Shown here: piece after piece, positions 24,552-33,361 of the stretch
Layout of the letters: each line of letters starts with the position of its first letter
Numbering within the stretch: position 1 is the stretch's first letter
Assembly: GCF_018918285.1 (NCBI RefSeq)
Contig: NZ_JAHLQF010000002.1
Span: forward strand, 124,001 to 188,000
Source: Clostridium mobile
Lineage (GTDB): Bacteria; Bacillota; Clostridia; Clostridiales; Clostridiaceae
Direction: 5' to 3'
Length of the DNA stretch: 64,000 nucleotides
The notes under the pieces: model-generated
Told to the model about the DNA's origin: nothing
What the model saw: only the letters and a program-made list of their open reading frames with translations
The model's database searches: none
Made by a program: the position numbers and the translations under genes

Positions 24552-24618
24552 ATATGCATTGAACATGACAACATGCTAAAAAAATTATTAGAAAATTATA
24601 AAAATACTGAAAAAAATG

Positions 24619-24692
24619 TTGAATTATATTGAATTGGGTGATATAATTTTATCAAGGTGTTACAAAGTACAACCTAGTGAGCAAATGTAACA
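24619..24692 (+). promoter_or_regulatory. Promoter and candidate SorC operator
   Basis: TTGAAT (24619-24624), a 17-bp spacer and TATAAT (24642-24647) form the promoter. Downstream are inverted half-sites TGTTACA (24658-24664) and TGTAACA (24686-24692). Their position after the promoter suggests repression by the SorC-family protein encoded next. Confidence 0.65.
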
Positions 24693-24705
24693 AGGGAGGG
24701 ATTGA

Positions 24706-25641
24706 ATGGCGAATTATAACAATCGAGAGTTGATAAAAGTTGCATACTACTACTATAAAAAAGGATTAACACAGGCTGAAATAGCAGAAAAAATGGTTAT
24801 GTCTAGACAAAGAGTAAATAGATTATTAAAAAAAGCCATCAATGAAAATATAGTTCAAATTCAAATTATAGATATAGACAAATATAATTTGGAGTTGGAG
24901 ACCAAGTTAGAAGAAAAGTTTAATTTAACACAAAGTGTAGTTATTTCTGCTATGGATGAGAAAAACATAACTAGTAGTTTAGGGATAGCAGGAGCTGAAT
25001 ATTTAGAGAAGCTGATTGTAAAAGATGATGTTATAGGAGTAACCTGGGGCAAAACATTATCAGAGGTAGCTAATAGATTATCATATAATAATAAGCTAGA
25101 GGCCCCAGTTGTTCAACTGATAGGTGGAATGGATATAGCATTTACTGCTCTACAGCCTGATGAAATCACTAGAACTATAGCAGAAAAGCTAGGAGGAAAA
25201 CCTTATTTATTATATGCTCCAGCTATTGTAGAAAATAAGGAAACTAAATCTGCAATTATGTCTGATAAAAGTTTAAAAACTACTTTTGAAAACATGGAAC
25301 AATGTAACATCATAATAGCGGGTATAGGAGAATTGAGCACAAATAATACTTTATATAAGCAAACACAATTTAATGAAAAATACATAGAGCATCTTCTATC
25401 TCGCCAATGTGTTGGGGATATTGGATTTAGATGGTACAACGAAAATGGTGAAATTGTAGAGCATGACTATAAAGATAAAACTATAGGATATGACATACTC
25501 GAAAATAAAAGCAATGCATTGGTCATAGGAATAGCAGGGGGAGAAAGCAAGTATAAAGCTATTTTAGGAGCACTGAAAGGAAACTATTTAGATGTTTTAA
25601 TTACCGACAGTGATATGGCTAAGCGATTAATTGAAGAATAA
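24706..25641 (+). CDS. SorC/DeoR-type sugar-binding transcriptional regulator
   Basis: This 311-residue regulator has an N-terminal helix-turn-helix (LIKVAYYYYKKGLTQAEIAEKMVMSRQRVNRLLKKA) and a SorC-type sugar-phosphate-binding domain (from about residue 58), including GVTWGKTLSEVANRL and the closing IGIAGGESKYKAILGALKGNYLDVLITD. It is the first gene of an operon with aldolase, carrier, isomerase, kinase and alcohol dehydrogenase genes. SorC proteins sense phosphorylated sugars, so the effector may be the 5-deoxy- or 5-methylthio-pentose phosphate made by this operon. GGGAGGG precedes the ATG. Confidence 0.88.
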   Translation: MANYNNRELIKVAYYYYKKGLTQAEIAEKMVMSRQRVNRLLKKAINENIVQIQIIDIDKYNLELETKLEEKFNLTQSVVISAMDEKNITSSLGIAGAEYLEKLIVKDDVIGVTWGKTLSEVANRLSYNNKLEAPVVQLIGGMDIAFTALQPDEITRTIAEKLGGKPYLLYAPAIVENKETKSAIMSDKSLKTTFENMEQCNIIIAGIGELSTNNTLYKQTQFNEKYIEHLLSRQCVGDIGFRWYNENGEIVEHDYKDKTIGYDILENKSNALVIGIAGGESKYKAILGALKGNYLDVLITDSDMAKRLIEE

Positions 25642-25674
25642 ATAATAGATAGTATTAAGAGAGAAGGGATATAT

Positions 25675-26325
25675 TTGATATTTAAAGAAGAAAGAGAACT
25701 GGTTATAGAGTACGGTAAAAAGTTAATTGAAAGTAATCTAACTAAAGGGACAGGAGGTAATATTAGCGTTTTTATAAGGGATAAAAAATTGATGGCTATA
25801 ACTCCAAGTGGAATTGATTATTTTAAGCTTAAGCCAGAGGATATTTTGATTATGGACCTTAATGGCAATGTAGTTGATGGAAGGAAAAAACCGTCTAGCG
25901 AATACTCAATGCACAAAATTTTTTATGAGAAAAGAGATGATATTAATGCAGTAGTTCATGTTCACTCTATGTATTCAGCGGTTTTATCTTGTATGAATTG
26001 GGAACTACCAGCGGTACATTATCTAGTTGCAATTTCAGGGGGACGAAATGTAAGATGTGCAGAATATGCAACTTTTGGAACTGAGGAGCTTGCTATAAAT
26101 GCATTTGAAGGGATGAAGGATAGATATGCTGTTTTTCTAGCTAATCATGGCTTGTTGACAGGAGCAAAAGATTTACCTAATGCTTTTAACAAAGCAGAAG
26201 AAATTGAGTATTGTGCAGAAATATATTATAGAACAAAAACTTTAGGAGAGGCTAAAATACTTTCAGATAATGAGATGGACAAAATGTTAGGGTTATTTCA
26301 ATCTTATGGGCAAGTAAAACGATAA
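25675..26325 (+). CDS. Class II aldolase, FucA-like (predicted 5-deoxyribulose/5-methylthioribulose 1-phosphate aldolase)
   Basis: This 216-residue zinc-dependent aldolase of the L-fuculose-phosphate aldolase family has the phosphate-binding segment TKGTGGNISV, and PSSEYSMH carries the catalytic Glu. Zinc ligands are His95 and His97 in VVHVHSMYSAV and His158 in ANHGLL. The start is TTG behind AGAAGGGA. No fucose genes are nearby. The operon instead has MtnA- and MtnK-like genes. This matches the known DHAP-shunt and 5-deoxyribose pathways, in which such an aldolase cleaves the ketose 1-phosphate to dihydroxyacetone phosphate and acetaldehyde or methylthioacetaldehyde. The specific substrate is inference. 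Confidence 0.85.
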   Translation: MIFKEERELVIEYGKKLIESNLTKGTGGNISVFIRDKKLMAITPSGIDYFKLKPEDILIMDLNGNVVDGRKKPSSEYSMHKIFYEKRDDINAVVHVHSMYSAVLSCMNWELPAVHYLVAISGGRNVRCAEYATFGTEELAINAFEGMKDRYAVFLANHGLLTGAKDLPNAFNKAEEIEYCAEIYYRTKTLGEAKILSDNEMDKMLGLFQSYGQVKR

Positions 26326-26355
26326 GGATAAGATTAAAATTAGGGGGTATATATA

Positions 26356-27675
26356 ATGGATAAAAAAAGTAACTTTTTAGGGTTAGTACCTTTAGTATTT
26401 TTCTTGGCATTATTCATGGGGACAGGAATTATAACAGGTGATTTTACTAATATGCCTTTATTATTAGCACTTATTTTTGCTTCAGGTTTTGCTTTATTAT
26501 TTGATAAAAAAGGGGAAAAGACATCATTAAACGATAAGATTGATATATTTTCAAAAGCTGGAGGGGAACCGACTATAATATTAATGGTTGTGGTTTTCCT
26601 ACTTGCAGGAGCTTTTTATTCAATTGCAGATGCAATGGGGGCTGTAAGTTCCATAGTAAATTTAGGATTAAGTGTTTTACCAGCAAATATGTTATTACCA
26701 GGTATATTTATGGTTGGATGTACTTTATCATTTGCCATGGGAACTTCCATGGGAACCATAAGTGCCTTAACACCTATAGGTGTGGGGATAGCACAACAGA
26801 CAGGAATTGGCTTACCTTTAGTTTTAGGAACTGTAGTAGGTAGTGCAATGTTTGGGGACAATCTATCCTTTATCTCAGATACAACAATAGCGGCTATAAG
26901 AACTCAAGGAGTAGAACCAAGAGACAAATTCAAAGCTAACTTTTTGATTGTTTTACCAGCTGTTATTATCACTCTCATAGCATTAACATTTTTGTCCACT
27001 GGAAATGCTGAATTAGCTACTTATGAATATTCATTAGTAAGGATAATCCCTTATGTAGCAATTATTGTTAGTGCACTTATTGGTGTAAACGTTATGCTAG
27101 TTTTAGGAATAGGTATAGGTAGTGGAGCCATAATAGGACTAGCAATGGGTAGCTTTAATATGGTTGAACTTTTCCAAGTATTACAAAGAGGAATGGGATG
27201 GATGGAGGACTTAGCTATAATCGCTATTATAGTAGGAGGATTAGTTGGACTTATGAGTCACTATGGCGGTCTTGACTACTTACTAGAAAAGGTTACATCA
27301 AAAGTAAAAACAAAAAAAGGAGCAGAGATGGGCATAGCTGCTTTAGTAAGTGTAATAGATATAGCTACAACTAACAATACAATATCCATTATTACAGCAG
27401 GGCCATTAGCAAAAGACCTGTCAAAAGAATATGATATAGACCCAAGAAGAACCGCAAGTATTTTAGATATATTCTCATCTGCTTTCCAAGGCTTAATCCC
27501 ATATGGGGGACAATTATTATTAGCTGCAGGAATTGGGAAAATATCACCAATAGAAATTGTACCATTTTCAATATATTCATTTTTAATCATTATTTTTGGT
27601 CTATTAGCTATTATATTCGATCTTCCAAAATTAAAATCTAAAGATAATAAAAATGATTTAACTATGAAAGGTTAA
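26356..27675 (+). CDS. NhaC-family Na+/H+ antiporter-like carrier
   Basis: This 439-residue integral membrane protein of the NhaC / ion transporter superfamily has about 11-12 transmembrane segments. Typical segments are FAMGTSMGTISALTPIGVGIAQQTG, FGDNLSFISDTTIAAIRTQGVEPRDKFKANF and IDIATTNNTISIITAGPLAKDL. NhaC relatives include sodium/proton, sodium-lactate/malate and amino-acid carriers. Inside a salvage operon, uptake or efflux of the sugar, nucleoside or end product is more likely than simple ion exchange, but the sequence does not settle this. AGGGGG precedes the ATG. Confidence 0.82.
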   Translation: MDKKSNFLGLVPLVFFLALFMGTGIITGDFTNMPLLLALIFASGFALLFDKKGEKTSLNDKIDIFSKAGGEPTIILMVVVFLLAGAFYSIADAMGAVSSIVNLGLSVLPANMLLPGIFMVGCTLSFAMGTSMGTISALTPIGVGIAQQTGIGLPLVLGTVVGSAMFGDNLSFISDTTIAAIRTQGVEPRDKFKANFLIVLPAVIITLIALTFLSTGNAELATYEYSLVRIIPYVAIIVSALIGVNVMLVLGIGIGSGAIIGLAMGSFNMVELFQVLQRGMGWMEDLAIIAIIVGGLVGLMSHYGGLDYLLEKVTSKVKTKKGAEMGIAALVSVIDIATTNNTISIITAGPLAKDLSKEYDIDPRRTASILDIFSSAFQGLIPYGGQLLLAAGIGKISPIEIVPFSIYSFLIIIFGLLAIIFDLPKLKSKDNKNDLTMKG

Positions 27676-27685
27676 TATCAGGCGT

Positions 27686-27720
27686 ATAGGGCTAGAAGTC
27701 TTTGGGAGTTCTGGCTCTAT
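27686..27720 (+). promoter_or_regulatory. Intercistronic hairpin between carrier and isomerase genes
   Basis: The imperfect stem ATAGGGCTAGAA / TTCTGGCTCTAT (10 of 12 paired) lies just after the carrier stop. No strong T-run follows. It may act as a partial terminator or an mRNA processing/stability element that sets a lower level of the downstream genes. Confidence 0.45.
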
Positions 27721-27770
27721 AGTTTATAATATAATTGGTAGTTTAAAACAAATTAGAAAGGCGGAAACAT

Positions 27771-28823
27771 ATGGACAGAGTAGATAAAGATTTAGCTTTC
27801 ATGCTTAGATATGAAAATGTAGCTTGGTATGATGGCGGTAAGGTAAAAATATTAGATAGAAGAATTTATCCAACGGAAGTAAAGTTTGTTACATGCAATA
27901 ATCATGAGGAAGTTGCAAAGGCTATTAAAGACATGGTAACTCAAAGTGCCGGCCCTTATACAGCGGCAGGTATGGGGATGGCTTTAGCTGCATATGAATG
28001 TAGAGAACTATCATTTAAGGATCAAATTGATTATTTAGAAAAAGCTGCTTATAGATTGGCAAATGCAAGACCTACCACAGCAAATAGAATGACATTAGTG
28101 GTTGAAGGATGCTTAGAATCTGCAAAAGGAGCTATGCAAAATGGGCAAAAAGTTGATGAGACAATTTTTCAGCATACTGTTAAATCCATGAACAATCGTT
28201 ATTCAAGGATTGGTGAAGTAGCAAAATATCTAGTAGATATGTTCCCGCAAAATGGTAACATAATGACACAGTGCTTTGGAGAAACCATCGTTGGTATGAT
28301 GCTAAAAGAAGCAAAAAATCAAAATAAAAATATTAAACTGTTTTGCCCAGAAACTAGACCATATTTACAAGGAGCTAGGCTTACTGCAAGTGTAGCATAT
28401 GATCAAGGTTTTGACGTAACTGTAATTACAGATAATATGCCTGCATTTACTATGCAAAATAAAAATATAGATGTATTTACATCAGCAGCGGACTCTATTT
28501 GTTTAGATGGTCATATAGTAAACAAGATAGGAACATTACAAATAGCTATAGTAGCTAAATATTTCGGTATTCCCTACTTTGTAACAGGTATTCCTGATGG
28601 GGATCGTGAGAGTATTTCACAGGTTAAAATTGAGGAAAGAGATCCGAGTCTAGTACTAGAATTTAGAGGTATTAAGAATACTATGAAGGGAGTTAAGGGA
28701 TATTATCCATCCTTTGATATTACTCCTCCTCATTTAGTAAGCGGCGTAGTTACAGATAAGGGGATATTTAATCCTTATGATTTGCATAGATACTTCCAGT
28801 CAAAGGTAGAAAATTATTATTAA
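27771..28823 (+). CDS. MtnA-like aldose 1-phosphate isomerase (5-methylthioribose/5-deoxyribose 1-phosphate)
   Basis: This 350-residue member of the eIF2B/MtnA isomerase family is predicted to convert 5-methylthioribose 1-phosphate or 5-deoxyribose 1-phosphate to the ketose 1-phosphate. The catalytic Cys is residue 168 in MTQCFGETIVG and the catalytic Asp is residue 241 in SAADSICLDGHIVNKIGT. The Cys context differs from that of classical MtnA (HCNAG), which suggests a separate subfamily. SAGPYTAAGMGMALAAYE and IPYFVTGIPDGDRES follow the family pattern. AAGGCGG precedes the ATG. It lies directly upstream of the kinase gene. No later methionine-salvage genes (mtnB, mtnD, mtnX) are in the operon. 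Confidence 0.85.
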   Translation: MDRVDKDLAFMLRYENVAWYDGGKVKILDRRIYPTEVKFVTCNNHEEVAKAIKDMVTQSAGPYTAAGMGMALAAYECRELSFKDQIDYLEKAAYRLANARPTTANRMTLVVEGCLESAKGAMQNGQKVDETIFQHTVKSMNNRYSRIGEVAKYLVDMFPQNGNIMTQCFGETIVGMMLKEAKNQNKNIKLFCPETRPYLQGARLTASVAYDQGFDVTVITDNMPAFTMQNKNIDVFTSAADSICLDGHIVNKIGTLQIAIVAKYFGIPYFVTGIPDGDRESISQVKIEERDPSLVLEFRGIKNTMKGVKGYYPSFDITPPHLVSGVVTDKGIFNPYDLHRYFQSKVENYY

Positions 28824-28853
28824 ATCATAAAATGAAGTTAAGGAGTTGATGTC

Positions 28854-30065
28854 TTGTCTAGATTTAATTCACATTTTAAAATGGAAGCAGAAGATGCTAT
28901 GCTCTATGCAAAAGAAAAATTAGACATGTTTCATGAGGATGCTAAGCTTGAAGTAGAAGAAATAGGGGATGGAAATATAAATTATGTATTCAAAGTTTGG
29001 GATGTGAACACTAAAAAATCAGTTATAATAAAGCATGCTGATGGTTTTCTTAGATCTTCAGGTCGTGAGTTAGATGTGGATAGAAATAGAATAGAAGCAG
29101 AAGTGTTGATGTTGCAAGGGGATTTAGCACCTACACTAATTCCAAAAGTATATAAATATGATGCTGTAATGTGTGCCCTATCAATGGAGGATATATCTGA
29201 TCATGGCAATTTAAGAAAAGAACTATTACAAAGAAAAACATTTCCATTACTTGCAGATCACATAACTACTTTTATTGTAGATACACTTTTGCCAACAACA
29301 GATTTAGTTATGGATTCAGGAGAAAAGAAGGATAATGTTAAAAGATATATTAATAAAGATCTTTGCAAAATATCAGAGGATCTAGTATTTACAGAGCCCT
29401 TTATAGATTATAAAGGTAGAAATATTGTGTTAGAAGAAAATATGGAGTTTGTAAAAACCCGACTATATGAAGATAAAGAGTTAATACTAGAGGCAGGAAA
29501 ACTTAAAAACAATTTTATGAATAATTCACAAGCTTTAATCCATGGGGATTTGCATTCAGGTTCTATTTTTGTAAAAGAGGATTCCACTAAAGTGTTAGAC
29601 CCTGAGTTTGCATTCTATGGACCTATTGGCTATGATCTAGGAAATGTAATAGGAAATTTATTTTTCGCATGGGTAAATGCTTATGTAACTCAAGAGGATA
29701 AGGAAACAGAAGAGTTTACAATATGGATTGAAAAAACTATAGAGGATATTATAGAACTGTTTAAGGAAAAATTCATAAAAAAATATAAAGAAATAGTGAC
29801 AGATGTAATGGCAAAAGAAGAATATTATATGGATTGGTATTTGCATTCTATATTATCAGATACAGCAGGACAAGCTGGTCTTGAAATTATTAGAAGAGTG
29901 GTAGGGGATTCAAAGGTTTTAGATATTACAAGTATTGATGATATAGATAAAAGAGTTAGAGCTGAAAGAATATTAATACTTTCCGCTAAAACTTTCATAA
30001 AAGATAGAGAGAATATTAAAACAGGTAAAAAATATATAGACATCTTTAATAGCAATATGTATTAA
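28854..30065 (+). CDS. mtnK: MtnK-like 5-methylthioribose / 5-deoxyribose kinase
   Basis: This 403-residue kinase has the aminoglycoside-phosphotransferase fold and MtnK length. ATP-loop region: IGDGNINYVFKVWD. The catalytic Brenner motif HGDLHSGSIFV is at His230-Asp232, and the metal site DPEFAFYGPIGYDLGNVIGN has the MtnK-type spacing. The C-terminal region HSILSDTAGQAGLEIIRRVVG is family-typical. The start is TTG eight bases after AAGGAG. It phosphorylates the C1 hydroxyl of 5-methylthioribose; related enzymes accept 5-deoxyribose. With the isomerase and aldolase it forms a complete three-step route to dihydroxyacetone phosphate. Confidence 0.88.
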   Translation: MSRFNSHFKMEAEDAMLYAKEKLDMFHEDAKLEVEEIGDGNINYVFKVWDVNTKKSVIIKHADGFLRSSGRELDVDRNRIEAEVLMLQGDLAPTLIPKVYKYDAVMCALSMEDISDHGNLRKELLQRKTFPLLADHITTFIVDTLLPTTDLVMDSGEKKDNVKRYINKDLCKISEDLVFTEPFIDYKGRNIVLEENMEFVKTRLYEDKELILEAGKLKNNFMNNSQALIHGDLHSGSIFVKEDSTKVLDPEFAFYGPIGYDLGNVIGNLFFAWVNAYVTQEDKETEEFTIWIEKTIEDIIELFKEKFIKKYKEIVTDVMAKEEYYMDWYLHSILSDTAGQAGLEIIRRVVGDSKVLDITSIDDIDKRVRAERILILSAKTFIKDRENIKTGKKYIDIFNSNMY

Positions 30066-30112
30066 GGATATACACATATAAGTATATAGGGATATAAATT
30101 AAGGGGGTTAAA

Positions 30113-31276
30113 ATGAATAGCTTTTATTATTATAATCCAACAGAATTGGTATTCGGAAAGGATTCCCTTTCTAAAATGAAGAGTTATTTTCCTAAAAATA
30201 TAAAAAAAATACTTCTTCACTATGGAAAGGATAGTATTAAAAGGTCTGGTTTGCATGATGAAGTAATAGAAATATTGAAAAGTAATAACATAGAAGTAGT
30301 TGAGCTTTCTGGAGTAACACCTAATCCAAAACTTAGCTTAGTAAAAGAAGGCATAAGAATTTGTAGAGATGAAGACATCGATTTTATATTGGCAGTAGGT
30401 GGAGGAAGTGTTATAGATTCCGCAAAGGCAATAGCAGCTGGGGTATACTACGAAGGAAATGTGTGGGAATTGTTTACTCAAAATGTAGAATTAAAAGAAG
30501 CCTTACCAATAGGTGTAATTCTTACATTGCCTGCAACAGGGAGTGAGAGCAGTTCCGCTACAGTAATTAATAATGAAGAAACACTACAGAAGCTAGGGTT
30601 AGAAAGTGATCTTTTAAGACCTAAATTTGCCATATTAAATCCAGAACTTACTTTAACTCTACCTAATAACCAAACATTTGCAGGAGTAGTAGATATTTTG
30701 TCCCATGTTATGGAAAGATATTTTACTAATACTACAGATGTAGAACTTACTGATAATCTATGTGAAGGAGCTATGAGAGCAGTTATAGCTAATGCATATA
30801 AATTATTAGAAAATCCTAATGACTACGCAGCAAGGGCTGAAATAATGTTAAGTGGAACCATTGCTCATTCAGGAATTCTTGGATTAGGAAGGGAAGAAGA
30901 TTGGGCTAGCCATAGAATAGGACATGAAATAACGGCGTTATATGGTGTAACCCATGGGGCAACCTTATCCATGATTTTTCCTGCATGGATGAAATATATT
31001 TATAAAGAAAACATAAAAAGATTTACAAGGTTTAGTAAATTTGTTTTCAATGTCCATGATGATGAAAAAACAGAAGAAGAAATAGCATTGTTAGGAATAG
31101 AAAAGTTTGAAGAGTTTTTAAAGGATATTCACATGCCTATAAGATTAAAAGAGGAAAATATTCTTTATGATGATTTCAATACTATGGCTGAGAAATGTAC
31201 TAGTTCAGGTTTTGTTGGTCGCTTTGTAAAGCTCTCTAAAGAGGATGTAATAAAAATATTTGAAATGGCAAAATAA
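30113..31276 (+). CDS. Iron-containing alcohol dehydrogenase (BDH/YqhD-like)
   Basis: This 387-residue group III alcohol dehydrogenase starts FYYYNPTELVFGKDSLSKM, which is the BDH/YqhD opening. It has the NAD(P) site DFILAVGGGSVIDSAKAIA and the metal-binding region DILSHVMERYF, with further His in HRIGHEITALYGVTHGATL. Length is normal. YqhD-like enzymes reduce short aldehydes. As the last gene of the operon it is well placed to reduce acetaldehyde or methylthioacetaldehyde from the aldolase and recycle NAD(P)+. AAGGGGG precedes the ATG and a strong terminator follows. Confidence 0.88.
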   Translation: MNSFYYYNPTELVFGKDSLSKMKSYFPKNIKKILLHYGKDSIKRSGLHDEVIEILKSNNIEVVELSGVTPNPKLSLVKEGIRICRDEDIDFILAVGGGSVIDSAKAIAAGVYYEGNVWELFTQNVELKEALPIGVILTLPATGSESSSATVINNEETLQKLGLESDLLRPKFAILNPELTLTLPNNQTFAGVVDILSHVMERYFTNTTDVELTDNLCEGAMRAVIANAYKLLENPNDYAARAEIMLSGTIAHSGILGLGREEDWASHRIGHEITALYGVTHGATLSMIFPAWMKYIYKENIKRFTRFSKFVFNVHDDEKTEEEIALLGIEKFEEFLKDIHMPIRLKEENILYDDFNTMAEKCTSSGFVGRFVKLSKEDVIKIFEMAK

Positions 31277-31282
31277 TATTTT

Positions 31283-31325
31283 AAAGCTAGATATTAATAA
31301 AGTTTATTAATATCTAGCTTTTTTA
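31283..31325 (+). terminator. Terminator of the salvage operon
   Basis: A long stem, AAAGCTAGATATTAATAA with TTATTAATATCTAGCTTT, is followed by TTTT. Confidence 0.92.
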
Positions 31326-31462
31326 CGTAAGGCTAGCATTGACACAGCTAAGCTGTGAAAGTACACTGTGAGGTGAAAGCTAAAGAAAATGGAGGAATAA
31401 ATAATAATTAACTACTATAAAGGGAAAAATAATAAATAATATTATTAGTTATTATTACTATC

Positions 31463-31517
<55 letters not shown>

Positions 31518-31536
31518 GAAGTTTGGAGGCCTTGGC

Positions 31537-33297
31537 ATGAAGACGAGAGCTATGGAAAGAAACTTTAGGAAAATAAAAAACGAAGCAGCTCACATTGAAG
31601 GATTGGTAAAAAATACAAAAAGTATAAATGGATTATGGGAACAGGAAGCAGCAGTAAGAAAAAAGCTAAAGCATTTAAGAGAATTTAAAGGGCAAGGTTT
31701 AAGGGATTTTGATAAGGTATACCGTAGATATTCAGAGATATTGCAGAATGTATCTGAAAAATTAATTCAAGATTACAATAGAAAGAACAAAACAGACTTT
31801 ACTTTTCATGAAATAGTTAGAGGTAATTATGAGGGGTATATGAAATCAGGAGTTATGAGCGTTTTAATAACTCATCATATACCTAAACTTATATTTAAGC
31901 AGTTTGATGAAATATTTCCTGAAAACCCCAAAGATGAATATGAAGAGGCAAGACGGCTTGAAAGAAAATTTTATCTTCATTTAGGGGAGACCAATACAGG
32001 AAAAACTTATAATGCAATGGAAAGATTAAAGGAAGTTAAAAAGGGAATATATCTTTCTCCACTTAGAATATTAGCCCTTGAGAATTTTGAAAAATTAAAC
32101 AGGGAAGGGGTTAAGTGCAATTTAATCACTGGAGAAGAAGAAATATTAGTAGAAGATGCTAGCCATATTTCTTGTACAATAGAAAAATTGGATTTAAGAG
32201 AAAAATATGATTTAGCTATAATCGATGAGATACAAATGATAGATGATGATTCTAGAGGAGCTGCATGGAGCCGAGCGGTTTTGGGATTAAAGTGTAAAGA
32301 AATACATATTTGTGGTGCTATAAATTCTAGAGAAGTTTTACAAGAAATAATTGAGGATTGCTATGACACCTATGAAATTAAAGAATATAAAAGAAATGTA
32401 CCACTTCAAATTGAGGGGAGAGGATTCTCATATAATGATGTACAACCAGGAGATGCCTTAGTAGTATTCTCCAAAAAAAGAGTGTTACAGTTGGCCTATC
32501 ATTATGCAGATTTAGGTATAAAGGCTAGTTTAATATACGGAGATTTACCACCAGAGGTAAGAAGAAAGCAATATGAACAATTCATAAATAAGGAAACCAC
32601 CATACTTATAACAACAGATGCTATAGGAATGGGAGTAAATCTTCCTATAAGAAGAATAGTTTTCATGGATATTAAGAAGTTTGATGGAGAAGAGGTAAGA
32701 TATTTAACTTCCCAAGAAGTTAAGCAAATCGGGGGAAGGGCAGGTAGAAAAGGTATATACGAAGTTGGATACTTGACTTCCTTTGGTAACTCTCAAAGTT
32801 TTATTGAAGACATGATAAATAGTGAAGACAAAGTTATTGATACAGGAGTGGTAGGACCTAGTGAAGCCATACTAAAAATTAAAAATCTATCTTTAAGAGA
32901 AAAGTTAGCTCTATGGAGTACTAGAGAAGAAAAAACTTCTTTTTATAGAAAGATGGATATAAGTGAATATTTGATAGTATTGGATAGTATAAAATCATAT
33001 AAATTGGATCAAAACACAGAATGGCAAACTCTAAGAATACCCTTTGATGTGACAACTCCAGAGATAATGGATCAGTTCTTAAATTATATGGATGAATTAT
33101 TTATAGCAAAAAGAAAAGATATAACTAAGCCTAGAATAAAGTTTAAAGAGCTATATGAATTAGAACTTTATTACCAAAAAATAAATCTTTACTATTCTTT
33201 TTCAAAAGTATTCAACCTTCCTTTTGATGAAGAATGGGTATATGATGAAAGGCTAAAAGTTAGTGAAGAGATAAATGATATATTGCTTGGGATATAG
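31537..33297 (+). CDS. SUV3-like DExH-box RNA helicase
   Basis: This 586-residue superfamily 2 helicase is related to mitochondrial Suv3. After a basic N-terminal 140 residues come motif I GETNTGKT (150-157), motif Ia YLSPLRILALENFEKL, motif II DEIQ (AIIDEIQMIDD), motif III region CGAINS, motif V TTDAIGMGVNLPI and motif VI QIGGRAGRKG. The C-terminal segment is the Suv3_C type. In mitochondria Suv3 unwinds RNA for decay; the bacterial homologue's partner is unknown. TTGGAGG precedes the ATG. The trinucleotide tract in the leader is the odd point. Confidence 0.9.
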   Translation: MKTRAMERNFRKIKNEAAHIEGLVKNTKSINGLWEQEAAVRKKLKHLREFKGQGLRDFDKVYRRYSEILQNVSEKLIQDYNRKNKTDFTFHEIVRGNYEGYMKSGVMSVLITHHIPKLIFKQFDEIFPENPKDEYEEARRLERKFYLHLGETNTGKTYNAMERLKEVKKGIYLSPLRILALENFEKLNREGVKCNLITGEEEILVEDASHISCTIEKLDLREKYDLAIIDEIQMIDDDSRGAAWSRAVLGLKCKEIHICGAINSREVLQEIIEDCYDTYEIKEYKRNVPLQIEGRGFSYNDVQPGDALVVFSKKRVLQLAYHYADLGIKASLIYGDLPPEVRRKQYEQFINKETTILITTDAIGMGVNLPIRRIVFMDIKKFDGEEVRYLTSQEVKQIGGRAGRKGIYEVGYLTSFGNSQSFIEDMINSEDKVIDTGVVGPSEAILKIKNLSLREKLALWSTREEKTSFYRKMDISEYLIVLDSIKSYKLDQNTEWQTLRIPFDVTTPEIMDQFLNYMDELFIAKRKDITKPRIKFKELYELELYYQKINLYYSFSKVFNLPFDEEWVYDERLKVSEEINDILLGI

Positions 33298-33361
33298 TAA
33301 AAGGAAAATATGAACATTATGGTATAATTTAAATTAAAAGCGCAAATAAGGGGATGGGTAT

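Noticed and set aside
25675-26325. Role in fucose catabolism
   Set aside because: No fucose isomerase or kinase is present; the operon holds MtnA- and MtnK-like genes instead.
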